From positions 1,211,233 to 1,275,232 of the forward strand of contig CP003316.1 of NCBI GenBank assembly GCA_000247545.1: 64,000 nt of DNA. Reading direction: 5' to 3'. This DNA is from Pyrobaculum oguniense TE7 (GTDB lineage: Archaea > Thermoproteota > Thermoprotei > Thermoproteales > Thermoproteaceae). Shown here piece after piece: positions 1-8,291 of this stretch. The stretch's first letter is position 1, and each line of letters opens with the position of its first letter. A program made the translations under genes and the position numbers. The notes beneath the pieces are model-generated. The model made no database searches, was not told the origin of the DNA, and saw only the letters and a program-made list of their open reading frames with translations.

Positions 1-2412
1 ATCAGCGGCGTACCCGTAGATTTGCTCAAGACAGTGGCGCGGATCTATGTAGAGAACAGCGGCGTTGTGACCAACCATAAGAAGCACGGCATAATTCAGT
101 GGGCAATGGGACTCACCCAACACACAAACGCGACCATCAACATAATCAGAGCAGCGGCATTAGTACAACTCTTATTGGGCAATGTGGGGTATCCCGGTGG
201 GGGCACGCACCCATTCAGAGGCCATAGCAACGTCCAGGGCGCCACCGATATGCAGGGCTCAGGCGTAGAAGGGCTACCTGGCTACCACGGATTCCCAGCC
301 TCCACGTTTGAAATTAGGCTATACCAAGACTGGAAGCTCCAGGGAATGCCCGACGCTTGGAGCTGGTCAGTCCCACAGTGGGCGCGTGATAGGTTCTCAA
401 CCACAGCGCCCGATCTGGGGAAAGCAGACCTCTCCAAGGTGCTTCAAGTGTTTAAATTCTACGGCTGGCGCAGGTTCGAGCTCGCATGGGGGATGTTCTG
501 CGGCACTGTGCCCGAGGACGACCCAGTAAATGGAACAGTGGTATGCGACTTCCCAATGGGTACAGGAACCACAGAGGTGATGTTCCCAAGGAGAGCTCTT
601 GCGAAGGAAATAAGAGCCGCGATCATATTTGGAGAGAACCCTGCTGTGACGAATCCAAACGCTAAAATTATTATGGCAGGCCTAGCTTCGCTTGACTTAT
701 TAGTTGTGTCGGATATATTCGAAACCGAGACCGCGTGGTTTGCTGATGTGGTTTTACCAGCAGCCTCCTTCGCAGAGAAGGAGGGTACGAGGACAAATGG
801 TAATAGGACGATACAGTGGACTTATAGAGCTGTGCCGCCAAAGGGCGACGCTCGGCCTGACTACTGGATTGTGACAAAGCTGTATCAGTATCTAAGAAGG
901 GCCGGGGCCGTTCTCTTGCCCAGCGAGGCGGCGGGTGTCAAGAAAGAGGACGTGAAGTTTAGGAAGAGCGGAAAATTAGTCTTCGTGTACGAGAGGCCGT
1001 TAAAGCCGGATTCCAGCTGGGACTACTCCGGAGGACTTGGTAAGAGCACCCCGATTTCGCCTATCGAGGCTGAGGTTAATCCACGTATTATAAATAAAGA
1101 GATAAACTTCACCACCCTGATATACCAGGGCATATACGATCCCATAAGAGATGAGTTCACCACAATGAGGAGAATTGCGCAATTCAGAAAGCCAGGACAG
1201 ATCGACGGCACTTTCAGCCAAGAATTCCGCGTCTACAAGGACTGGGGCTGGTCATGGCCAATGAACGTCAGGTTCCTATATAACTACGACTCCCTTAAGG
1301 CAGTCCTCGGCGTAGTCGACAAGGTGAGCGCTGCCGGGAAAGAGTGGGTTGTCACAGGCGAAACCGGAGAGTGGATAGACGAAGTCACCGGCGAGTACAA
1401 ACCCGCATTTGTGCCAGGCCACAACTACTGGGTTCCCCGCTCGTTTAAGCGGAGGCTTTCCGGAATGGCTGACGTTTTTGGCGGGCTGGACATCATGCAC
1501 TTCGTTAAGACGGGTGAGGTGAGAATAATGGGTAAATTCGTCGTGGAGGAGGGCGGAGAGGTCAAGGTCCTCACATACGACGAGTTTGTTGGGAAAACAG
1601 GAATGCGCTACCTCTGGGTCAACGATACTCTGTACTGGGATGAGGAAACCACGTCGTTGAAAGCCGCGGCAAAGAGGCCGTTCTTTTCCGGTGGGGACTG
1701 GAGATCTTTCAAGCAGAACTACCAAAAGATGAGAGATCTCCTGGGACAGTACTACCAGCAGAGCGGCAGTTTGAAAGACGCCACTCTCAAGGTGATTCAG
1801 GAAATGGGCGGCTGGTACAAGGGCTATAACTTCCAGTGGCCTATACACACAGAGCCCGTTGAGGCACCTATTCCGGAACTCGCTGTGAAGTATCCAACTC
1901 TTGCGTGGCTGAACCCCTACAACCTCCAAGTCTTACAAGACCAGCCAAGTGTTGTACAAGGCAAGAACGTAGGCGTGGCGCTAACTCCCGACGACTTGAA
2001 ACAGGTGCCAGGCGAGTTAGTGGTGATAACCAGCAATAGGTTAACCGAGCATTGGCACAGCGGTGCCATGAGCAGAAACGTGCCCTACCTCGCCGAGCTG
2101 GTTCCTGAGCCCTTTGTGTACGTACCCAAGAAATTGGCTGAAAAATTGGGCATAAAACCAGGCGACCTAGTAGATGTTATTACCCTAAGAGGTAGCTTGA
2201 GAATGAAGGCCTATGTCACAGACGGCGAGGCCTACCTACAGGTCAATGGCAGCGAACTACCAGTAGTTAACGTCATCTGGGCATTTAGCTTCGAGGGTTA
2301 CACCACCGGCCCACAGGGCAACTTCTTAAACCCCGATGTAGGCGATGTAGTCACGACAATACAAGAATCTAAGGCATGGATTGGAAAGATAAAGAAGGCC
2401 GAGGCGGTGTGA
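1..2412 (+). CDS. Formate dehydrogenase catalytic (molybdopterin) subunit, 5'-truncated by the window
   Basis: About 803 codons are open from the first base, so the N-terminus (Fe-S motif and the Mo-ligand residue) lies upstream of the window. The visible part has the FdnG/FdhA-type stretch 'RGHSNVQGATDMQG' preceded by 'QLLLGNVGYPGGG', and a C-terminal molybdopterin-dinucleotide domain with 'HWHSGAMSRNVPYLAE'. Family knowledge: oxidises formate to CO2 and passes electrons to the Fe-S subunit. It is followed 2 nt later by that subunit and then by a cytochrome b and an FdhE-like gene, which together support formate dehydrogenase over other molybdopterin enzymes. Whether the active-site residue is Cys or Sec cannot be seen. 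Confidence 0.9.
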   Translation: MSGVPVDLLKTVARIYVENSGVVTNHKKHGIIQWAMGLTQHTNATINIIRAAALVQLLLGNVGYPGGGTHPFRGHSNVQGATDMQGSGVEGLPGYHGFPASTFEIRLYQDWKLQGMPDAWSWSVPQWARDRFSTTAPDLGKADLSKVLQVFKFYGWRRFELAWGMFCGTVPEDDPVNGTVVCDFPMGTGTTEVMFPRRALAKEIRAAIIFGENPAVTNPNAKIIMAGLASLDLLVVSDIFETETAWFADVVLPAASFAEKEGTRTNGNRTIQWTYRAVPPKGDARPDYWIVTKLYQYLRRAGAVLLPSEAAGVKKEDVKFRKSGKLVFVYERPLKPDSSWDYSGGLGKSTPISPIEAEVNPRIINKEINFTTLIYQGIYDPIRDEFTTMRRIAQFRKPGQIDGTFSQEFRVYKDWGWSWPMNVRFLYNYDSLKAVLGVVDKVSAAGKEWVVTGETGEWIDEVTGEYKPAFVPGHNYWVPRSFKRRLSGMADVFGGLDIMHFVKTGEVRIMGKFVVEEGGEVKVLTYDEFVGKTGMRYLWVNDTLYWDEETTSLKAAAKRPFFSGGDWRSFKQNYQKMRDLLGQYYQQSGSLKDATLKVIQEMGGWYKGYNFQWPIHTEPVEAPIPELAVKYPTLAWLNPYNLQVLQDQPSVVQGKNVGVALTPDDLKQVPGELVVITSNRLTEHWHSGAMSRNVPYLAELVPEPFVYVPKKLAEKLGIKPGDLVDVITLRGSLRMKAYVTDGEAYLQVNGSELPVVNVIWAFSFEGYTTGPQGNFLNPDVGDVVTTIQESKAWIGKIKKAEAV

Positions 2413-2414
2413 CC

Positions 2415-3269
2415 ATGGTGTCGATAAAGTTTCCCAAACCCGACGAGGGATACGCTGTTTTGGTCGACCTCGACAAGTGTATAGGTTGTAGGGCATGCCA
2501 GCTTGCATGTAAGGACTGGAACGGGAGACCTGCCGAGAAGACGGTGTTCACAGGCACCTTGACGTCGCCGAAGTCTCTGACCGCAGATGATTGGAAGGTC
2601 GTCTTCTATTACGAGGGCGCCACGACTAAGAAGTTGCTTACCCCTGCTGGCGAGGTGGCCTTCAGCCAATTCGACATGGCGTTTCTCCCCTACAACTGCC
2701 TCCACTGTGCCGCTGCGCCGTGTGCCCGGGCTTGTCCAGTCGGCGCAATTAAGGTTACTGGAGAAGGCGCAGTTGTCATAAATAAGGACGAGTGTATAGG
2801 TTGCGGCTACTGCGAAACGGCTTGTCCATACGACGTGCCAAAACGGGGCTCGGATGGTAAGTATTACAAGTGCACCTTCTGTGTCGACAGGATACAGAAC
2901 GGCAAGTTGCCAGCCTGCGTCGAGGTGTGTCCCACCAACGTCTTCACCTTCGGGCCTGCAAAAGACGTCATGGAGCTTGCAAAGAAGGAGCAGGAGAAGG
3001 GTAGAGTTGTCTATGGCCTAGAGGCGAGCTCGTACGTAGGAGGAAGCGTTAGGTGGATATACGTGACCTCCGAGCGGAGGAGCTTTGCCGTTAAGCAACA
3101 CTTCACAGATAAGACCCCGCGCAGCGCACAAGAAATACGCGAGTTGTTAAAGCCTGTTACGATCTACGGCGGCGCTGCGCTAGCCGCTTCGCTCGCGGTG
3201 CTGGGGCTAGCCGCCTGGCGCCGTTATAGGACAGAGGAAAAGAAAACCAAACTAGAAGAGGAGTCCTAA
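2415..3269 (+). CDS. Formate dehydrogenase iron-sulfur subunit with C-terminal membrane anchor
   Basis: 284 aa from the ATG 2 nt after the upstream stop. An ATG 39 nt further upstream lies inside the previous gene and adds no family sequence. Four cysteine clusters are visible: CIGCRACQLACK, CLHCAAAPCARACP, CIGCGYCETACP and CTFCVDRI...CVEVCP, the usual FdhB/FdnH pattern for four [4Fe-4S] clusters. A hydrophobic segment near the C-terminus ('GGAALAASLAVLGLAAW') followed by basic residues resembles the anchoring helix of FdnH. Role by family: wires the catalytic subunit to the cytochrome b subunit. Confidence 0.92.
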   Translation: MVSIKFPKPDEGYAVLVDLDKCIGCRACQLACKDWNGRPAEKTVFTGTLTSPKSLTADDWKVVFYYEGATTKKLLTPAGEVAFSQFDMAFLPYNCLHCAAAPCARACPVGAIKVTGEGAVVINKDECIGCGYCETACPYDVPKRGSDGKYYKCTFCVDRIQNGKLPACVEVCPTNVFTFGPAKDVMELAKKEQEKGRVVYGLEASSYVGGSVRWIYVTSERRSFAVKQHFTDKTPRSAQEIRELLKPVTIYGGAALAASLAVLGLAAWRRYRTEEKKTKLEEES

Positions 3270-3279
3270 GGCAGAAAAA

Positions 3280-3288
3280 TTTTTAAAC
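3280..3288 (+). promoter_or_regulatory. TATA box of the cytochrome b gene
   Basis: The sequence TTTTTAAAC is centred 25 nt before the ATG at 3309, the spacing that gives a leaderless transcript. It lies in the 39-bp gap after the Fe-S gene, so the cytochrome b/fdhE pair may have its own transcript besides operon read-through. Confidence 0.5.
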
Positions 3289-3308
3289 TACTTTTCACAC
3301 TATTATAC

Positions 3309-4010
3309 ATGAAAATTGAAATAGTTAGTATTGGATATAAAATAGTGCACCATTGGAATTTGATATTGTTCACAATACTGGCCTTGACAGGTTCTGTACT
3401 TTTTAGCATAGAACTGATGGGCTGGCTTGCCTACGCCGTCGGTGCACCTCTCTCGGCCGTACTTGGCGTTGATCCACTGACCGCGGGCGTCCAGCTTGTC
3501 AGGACTAGCCACCGCTTTATCGGCTTCGTATGGGGAGCCTTGCTCACGGTATACGGTCTGTATCTCCTAGTCTTTAGAAGAGTAGAAGTATTCAAGCCCT
3601 TGAAGAAGCCGATTGGACAGCAGATAAGAGAGGCAAAGGCCATCGCGGCCCACTACATGCTTGGTAGGCCGATGCCGAAAGACATAGAAGAGAGCCTAGA
3701 TAGGCACAACATACTTGTCTCCTACATGGCACTATTGTTATTTATATCCATCGTCCTCTTCGGCATAAGCGGCGTTGGGCTAGTTTTTAGGGATTCGCTA
3801 GGCCTCTCCTCGGCTACTGCTGGGGTTCTCCTGCTCCTCCACGACGTGGCCTTTGCCCTCGGCCTCCTCTTCGTCGCTATGCACCTCTTTGCAGTTACCC
3901 ACCCGAGTAATAGGCCGCTTCTCAACGCGATGTTTGGCGACGGGACTATTGAACTTGAATGGGCTAAGAAGCATATGCCGAAGTTTCTGAGCAGACGTGG
4001 AGTTAGATAA
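3309..4010 (+). CDS. Formate dehydrogenase cytochrome b (gamma) subunit
   Basis: 233 aa with about four hydrophobic helices and histidines placed as in FdnI/FdoI-type di-heme cytochrome b: 'VHHWN' near the start, 'TSHRFIG' before helix 2, and 'HDVAFALG...AMHLFAVTHP' in the last helices. Role by family: takes electrons from the Fe-S subunit and reduces membrane quinone. It sits between the Fe-S subunit and an FdhE-like gene. Start chosen at the ATG 25 nt after a TATA box. Confidence 0.85.
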   Translation: MKIEIVSIGYKIVHHWNLILFTILALTGSVLFSIELMGWLAYAVGAPLSAVLGVDPLTAGVQLVRTSHRFIGFVWGALLTVYGLYLLVFRRVEVFKPLKKPIGQQIREAKAIAAHYMLGRPMPKDIEESLDRHNILVSYMALLLFISIVLFGISGVGLVFRDSLGLSSATAGVLLLLHDVAFALGLLFVAMHLFAVTHPSNRPLLNAMFGDGTIELEWAKKHMPKFLSRRGVR

Positions 4011-4563
4011 GGCGATCTGCGGAGAAGACCTAGAGTGCTTAGAGGAACTCAAACAACTCCCTACTTTTTTGAAAAAAGTAGATGACCATGCAAAATACCT
4101 AGCAATAGTAAGAGTAAGCGATGAGCTTCCCTTAGTTAAGAGTATCGACATCAAAAAGACAAGAGAAGAAGCGGAAAGGGTCGTCCCGAGAGAGTTCGTG
4201 GATTATCTGATAAGGAGAGCCTTGTATCTGAAATACGGCGGGGGAGTTGCTAATAACCGGTGTAAAGTATGTGGAGAGCCTGCCTCGTTGATAATACTGA
4301 GGCGCCAAGACACAGGAATTTTTGAAAGCCTCGTCGCCGAGGCTCGGTGCATATGCGGATCGACATGGCCCACAGAACTTTGGCGATGCCCCAACTGCGA
4401 CGTAAGGGGGAGAGAAAGCTTCGAGGTGTATTTACTCGACGAGTTGAGGATATTAAAATGTAAAAAATGCGGCTATAAATTCGGCGAGGCGGAGCAACCC
4501 CAAGACCCAATACGCTTACAGACCATACACGTAAAACTGGCACTACTCCTCCGGAAAATCTAA
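3997..4563 (+). CDS. fdhE: FdhE-like formate dehydrogenase accessory protein
   Basis: 188 aa from a GTG overlapping the cytochrome b gene by 14 bp, so probably translationally coupled. The C-terminal half carries three zinc/iron-type cysteine pairs (CKVCGEPA, CICGSTW...CPNCD, CKKCGYK), the rubredoxin-like double knuckle of FdhE. Family knowledge: FdhE is needed for formation of active formate dehydrogenase. Shorter than bacterial FdhE (about 300 aa). Last gene of the operon. Confidence 0.75.
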   Translation: MELDKAICGEDLECLEELKQLPTFLKKVDDHAKYLAIVRVSDELPLVKSIDIKKTREEAERVVPREFVDYLIRRALYLKYGGGVANNRCKVCGEPASLIILRRQDTGIFESLVAEARCICGSTWPTELWRCPNCDVRGRESFEVYLLDELRILKCKKCGYKFGEAEQPQDPIRLQTIHVKLALLLRKI

Positions 4564-4596
4564 TTTTCCATCTATGAAGTTTTCAAACAATACAGT

Positions 4597-5097
4597 TTAG
4601 TTCTGACTTATCAATTTCGCCCACTGTCTTGTTTTCTCAACTAGGTGGTGGATATCTCTCTCGACGTCTTGCAGGTTTTTGTAGCGGCTAACAATACCCT
4701 CTTTGTCAAGACCATTGTACTGGAACTCGTGGAGGCTTAAAGCGATTTCAGTTAGGTACAACACCTCCCATCCAAAAACTTCTACTAGCAGACTGGCTAC
4801 CTCTCTAAGCCTGTTTGTAGGCATAAGAGCTATGATCATGTCAGCCCTAGACCTCGTTTTCTGAGTCCTGTCTTTAACAACGCCGGGAAACCGCTTGTGG
4901 ACGAGGCCTCTATTCTTGGCAGCCGCCGCGGCCAGTAGGGCCTTCCACGCCTGAAATACCTTCCCAACCGCATTCCGGTATAGGCCTTGCTCTAGATACT
5001 TCGATGCCAATTCTGCCTCCGCAACGGCCTCCTCGAGCCTAGTCTTCACGTACATCTCCAAGTCGCGCCAAGGAGGTACATAACTCTGCTCATGCAC
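4597..5097 (-). CDS. PaREP1-family protein
   Basis: 166 aa from a GTG start. The motifs PWRDLE near the start, 'AVGKVFQAWKALLAAAA' and 'HEFQYNGLDKEG' match the PaREP1/PaREP8 family, which is expanded in Pyrobaculum and predicted to be alpha-helical and HEPN-like. Function unknown. A second member lies at 24623-25114 with the same landmarks (PWRDLE, AAGKAFQAVKAYLAA, RRFQYNGLDKEG). The start lies about 23 nt from a TATA box shared with the divergent homoserine dehydrogenase. Confidence 0.8.
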   Translation of the reverse strand: MHEQSYVPPWRDLEMYVKTRLEEAVAEAELASKYLEQGLYRNAVGKVFQAWKALLAAAAAKNRGLVHKRFPGVVKDRTQKTRSRADMIIALMPTNRLREVASLLVEVFGWEVLYLTEIALSLHEFQYNGLDKEGIVSRYKNLQDVERDIHHLVEKTRQWAKLISQN

Positions 5098-5117
5098 AAA
5101 TTTGCTTTAAGTGCATG

Positions 5118-5123
5118 TTTAAA
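5118..5123. promoter_or_regulatory. Single symmetric TATA box serving two divergent genes
   Basis: TTTAAA sits at the midpoint between the PaREP1 GTG (5097, minus) and the homoserine dehydrogenase GTG (5143, plus), about 23 nt from each. No other TATA-like hexamer at the right spacing is visible in the 45-bp gap, so one palindromic TATA appears to drive both leaderless transcripts. Confidence 0.5.
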
Positions 5124-5142
5124 TACATCACGATTTTTAGCT

Positions 5143-6060
5143 GTGATCTTGCTGTTTGGCTTCGGCGGCGTTGGCCGAACATACGCTGAGCTTCTCTACC
5201 AGAAAACCGGCTTAAGACTCTGTGCGGTCTTCGACAGCGGAGGCGGCGTGGGGAAAAAAGATGGATTCACGTGGGAAGAGGTGAAGAAGCTCTTAAAAGC
5301 GCCGAGGGGGGCGGTGTCGAAAAGCGGCGTGGGCAGGCAGGCGTCGGTGGACGAGGCCCTAGACTTCTGCCAAGTGGTGGTAGACGTGTCGCCGCCTAAT
5401 TACGACACGGGAGAGCCCTCGCTCTCCCTATACAAAAAAGCCTTTTCTAAAGGCCTGGCGGTGGTCACCGCCAACAAGGCCCCACTAGCGCTGAGATTTA
5501 GAGAATTGGCGTCAGGCGGCAAGATATTTTACAAAGCAACTGTGATGGCCGGCACCCCGCTAGTGGACCTCTTAAAAGGCCTGCCGCCGCAAGAAGTAGA
5601 GTACGTGAGGGGGATATTAAACGGCAGTACAAACTACGTCATGACTAGGGTATACAAAGACGGAATTTCCTTTGAAAAGGCGGTGGAAGAGGCAAAAGAG
5701 AAAGGCATACTAGAGCCAGACCCAAGGCTAGACTTAGAAGGCTTGGACGCCGCCGCGAAGCTTACCATCATCGCAAATACCCTGGGCGTTGGGATGACCC
5801 TCCACCAAGTGGCTAGAGAGCCGCTGAGGCCCCTAGGCCCCGTCACGAGATATGTGGCATATTTCGACAAGGCGGGCAACGCCTGGGTAAAGCCGCTTAG
5901 ACTCCCCCCAGACGACCCCCTCCACGTAGACTATATGATGAATGCCGTTGAGATAAAAACAGAAGTAAACACTATATTAGTCAAGGGAAAGGGAGCAGGG
6001 AGGGTAGAGACAGCCCATGTCCTTATAAATGACATTTTAAAAGCTTTGTACAATGGTTGA
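5143..6060 (+). CDS. hom: Homoserine dehydrogenase
   Basis: 305 aa. The N-terminal Rossmann motif 'LLFGFGGVGRTYAELL' is followed by 'VVTANKAPL' and 'GILNGSTNYVMTRV', the signature of homoserine dehydrogenase, and 'DPRLDLEGLDAAAKLTI'. Role: NAD(P)-dependent reduction of aspartate semialdehyde to homoserine, for threonine and methionine synthesis. Start set at the GTG 23 nt after TTTAAA. An ATG at 5092 would put the TATA box inside the gene and add non-homologous residues. No ACT or kinase domain is fused. Monocistronic. Confidence 0.9.
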   Translation: MILLFGFGGVGRTYAELLYQKTGLRLCAVFDSGGGVGKKDGFTWEEVKKLLKAPRGAVSKSGVGRQASVDEALDFCQVVVDVSPPNYDTGEPSLSLYKKAFSKGLAVVTANKAPLALRFRELASGGKIFYKATVMAGTPLVDLLKGLPPQEVEYVRGILNGSTNYVMTRVYKDGISFEKAVEEAKEKGILEPDPRLDLEGLDAAAKLTIIANTLGVGMTLHQVAREPLRPLGPVTRYVAYFDKAGNAWVKPLRLPPDDPLHVDYMMNAVEIKTEVNTILVKGKGAGRVETAHVLINDILKALYNG

Positions 6061-6126
6061 AAGTCCCCGAATTAATACATCGACACTTTACAATGAAACA
6101 AAACATCAATATGTAAATAAAAAAAG

Positions 6127-6164
6127 TCTAAATAAAACATTGAGTAATCTAAATTTTATTTAGA
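6127..6164. repeat. Perfect 11-bp inverted repeat upstream of acs
   Basis: TCTAAATAAAA (6127-6137) is repeated inverted as TTTTATTTAGA (6154-6164) with a 16-nt spacer. It lies in the AT-rich 224-bp gap between hom and acs, about 120 bp before the acs start. It could be an operator for acetate control or a weak stem-loop after hom; nothing decides between them. Confidence 0.45.
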
Positions 6165-6254
6165 GGTGATGGTTTCTAAACATATAGAGATAGTCATAAA
6201 TAATTTCCAATAGCCGAGGATTTAAAACCCACATTATATATATTAATGGAAACA

Positions 6255-6264
6255 TTTATATAAA
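6255..6264 (+). promoter_or_regulatory. TATA box of acs
   Basis: TTTATATAAA centred 25-26 nt before the acs ATG at 6285, consistent with a leaderless transcript. Confidence 0.6.
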
Positions 6265-6284
6265 ATAATTATTCTTGGCATCTC

Positions 6285-8291
6285 ATGATTGCAAAAGAGA
6301 AAGAAGTAGAGTTACCATTTGAAGAGTATGTAATAAATGAGAAGTGGCGTGGGAAATATACCCCCGTCGACGCGTATTGGAAATATCACGCCCAGACTGT
6401 AGAGAACTTAGAGGCGTTTTGGGAGGGGGTCGCCAAGGAACTGGAGTGGTTTAGGCCTTGGGACAAGGTACTTGACGCCTCCAACCCGCCCTTTTATAAG
6501 TGGTTTGTGGGGGGGAGGCTGAACTTGTCCTACCTAGCAGTAGACAGACATGTAAAGACTTGGCGGAAGAACAAACTTGCCATTGAGTGGGAGGGCGAGC
6601 CTGTGGACGAGAACGGGTACCCAACGGACAGGAGGAAGTTGACTTACTACGACCTCTACAGAGAGGTGAATAAAGTGGCGTACATGCTTAAGAACAATTT
6701 CGGCATCAAGAAGGGGGATAGAATTACCCTGTACCTACCCATGATCCCCGAGTTGCCTGTCACAATGCTGGCGGCGTGGAGAATTGGGGCAATTACCAGC
6801 GTGGTGTTCTCAGGTTTCTCCGCAGATGCCTTAGCCGAGCGTATCAACGACTCCCAGTCGCGCTTGGTCATAACTGCAGACGGGTTCTGGAGGAGGGGCA
6901 AGGTGGTGAGACTTAAAGAGGTGGTAGACGCCGCTCTGGAGAAAGCCACCGGCGTAGAGAACGTCATTGTATTTCCCAGGCTGGGGCTAAAAGACACCCC
7001 CATGACAGAGGGCAGGGACTACTGGTGGAATAAGCTAATGCAGGGGGTGCCTCACAACGCATATATAGAGCCAGAGCCTGTGGAAAGCGAGCACCCCTCC
7101 TTCATACTCTACACCTCCGGCACCACGGGCAAGCCAAAGGGCATTGTCCACGACACTGGCGGCTGGGCGGTTCACGTATACGCCACTATGAAGTGGGTAT
7201 TTGACATAAGGGACGACGACATTTACTGGTGCACGGCAGACATTGGGTGGGTCACTGGACACTCCTACGTGGTGCTCGGCCCATTGCTTATTGGCGCTAC
7301 CGAGGTCATGTACGAGGGCGCGCCGGATTATCCGCAGCCAGACAGGTGGTGGTCTATTATAGAGCGCTACGGCGTGACGATTCTCTACACCTCGCCCACA
7401 GCCATTAGGATGTTTATGCGCTATGGCGAGGAGTGGCCGAGGAAACACGACCTCTCCACTCTAAGGATAATACACTCAGTGGGCGAACCCATAAACCCAG
7501 AGGCGTGGAGGTGGGCCTATAGAGTACTGGGAGGGGAGAGAGTGGCCTTTGGCTCCACTTGGTGGATGACCGAGACGGGGGGCATTGTAATAAGCCACGC
7601 CCCAGGCCTCTACCTAGTCCCCATGAAGCCCGGCACTAACGGGCCGCCGCTCCCAGGCTTTGACGTAGACGTAGTAGACGACGAGGGAAAGCCGGCGCCC
7701 CCCGGAGTAAAGGGCTACTTAGTAATAAAGAAGCCATGGCCAGGTATGCTCCACGGAGTCTGGGGGGATCCAGAGAGGTACATAAAGACCTACTGGTCTA
7801 GGTTCCCAGGCATGTTCTACGCAGGCGACTATGCCATAAAAGACAAAGACGGCTTCATATGGGTACTAGGCAGAGCCGACGAGGTCATTAAAGTGGCAGG
7901 CCACCGCTTGGGCACCTACGAGCTTGAGTCGGCGCTTGTCGGCCACAAGGCCGTGGCAGAAGCCGCCGTAATAGGCGTACCAGATCCCATAAAGGGCGAG
8001 GTGCCCATAGCCTTCGTGGTGTTAAAACAAGGCGTACAGCCCTCAGACGAGTTGCGAAAAGAGCTGAGGGCCCACATACGTTCCACCATTGGCCCCATTG
8101 CAGAGCCGGCGCAGATATTCTTCGTCACAAAGTTGCCCAAGACGCGCTCTGGTAAGATTATGCGCCGCCTGCTAAAGGCTGTGGCCACCGGCGCGCCTTT
8201 GGGAGACGTCACCACCTTGGAAGACGAGACGTCCGTAGAAGAGGCGAGAAAAGCCTACCAAGAGCTAAAAGCAGAGATAGAGAGGGCATGA
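6285..8291 (+). CDS. acs: Acetyl-CoA synthetase (AMP-forming)
   Basis: 668 aa, full family length. Visible motifs in order: the P-loop-like 'YTSGTTGKPKG' near residue 273, 'WWMTETGG' near 425, the hinge motif 'GDYAIKDKDGFIWVLGR' near 514 and the C-terminal 'KTRSGKIMRR' with the catalytic, acetylatable Lys at 624. Reaction: acetate + ATP + CoA to acetyl-CoA + AMP + PPi. The next reading frame, a broken MFS-CBS permease, begins in an ATGA overlap with this stop, which suggests an ancestral acetate uptake and activation operon. Confidence 0.95.
   Translation: MIAKEKEVELPFEEYVINEKWRGKYTPVDAYWKYHAQTVENLEAFWEGVAKELEWFRPWDKVLDASNPPFYKWFVGGRLNLSYLAVDRHVKTWRKNKLAIEWEGEPVDENGYPTDRRKLTYYDLYREVNKVAYMLKNNFGIKKGDRITLYLPMIPELPVTMLAAWRIGAITSVVFSGFSADALAERINDSQSRLVITADGFWRRGKVVRLKEVVDAALEKATGVENVIVFPRLGLKDTPMTEGRDYWWNKLMQGVPHNAYIEPEPVESEHPSFILYTSGTTGKPKGIVHDTGGWAVHVYATMKWVFDIRDDDIYWCTADIGWVTGHSYVVLGPLLIGATEVMYEGAPDYPQPDRWWSIIERYGVTILYTSPTAIRMFMRYGEEWPRKHDLSTLRIIHSVGEPINPEAWRWAYRVLGGERVAFGSTWWMTETGGIVISHAPGLYLVPMKPGTNGPPLPGFDVDVVDDEGKPAPPGVKGYLVIKKPWPGMLHGVWGDPERYIKTYWSRFPGMFYAGDYAIKDKDGFIWVLGRADEVIKVAGHRLGTYELESALVGHKAVAEAAVIGVPDPIKGEVPIAFVVLKQGVQPSDELRKELRAHIRSTIGPIAEPAQIFFVTKLPKTRSGKIMRRLLKAVATGAPLGDVTTLEDETSVEEARKAYQELKAEIERA

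Noticed and set aside
1276-1929. 217-aa open frame on the minus strand inside the formate dehydrogenase gene
   Set aside because: Fully inside a strongly supported gene, with no family motif; a shadow frame.
5092-5142. Upstream ATG extension of homoserine dehydrogenase
   Set aside because: It would include the TATA box and overlap the divergent PaREP1 start; the added residues do not fit the family.
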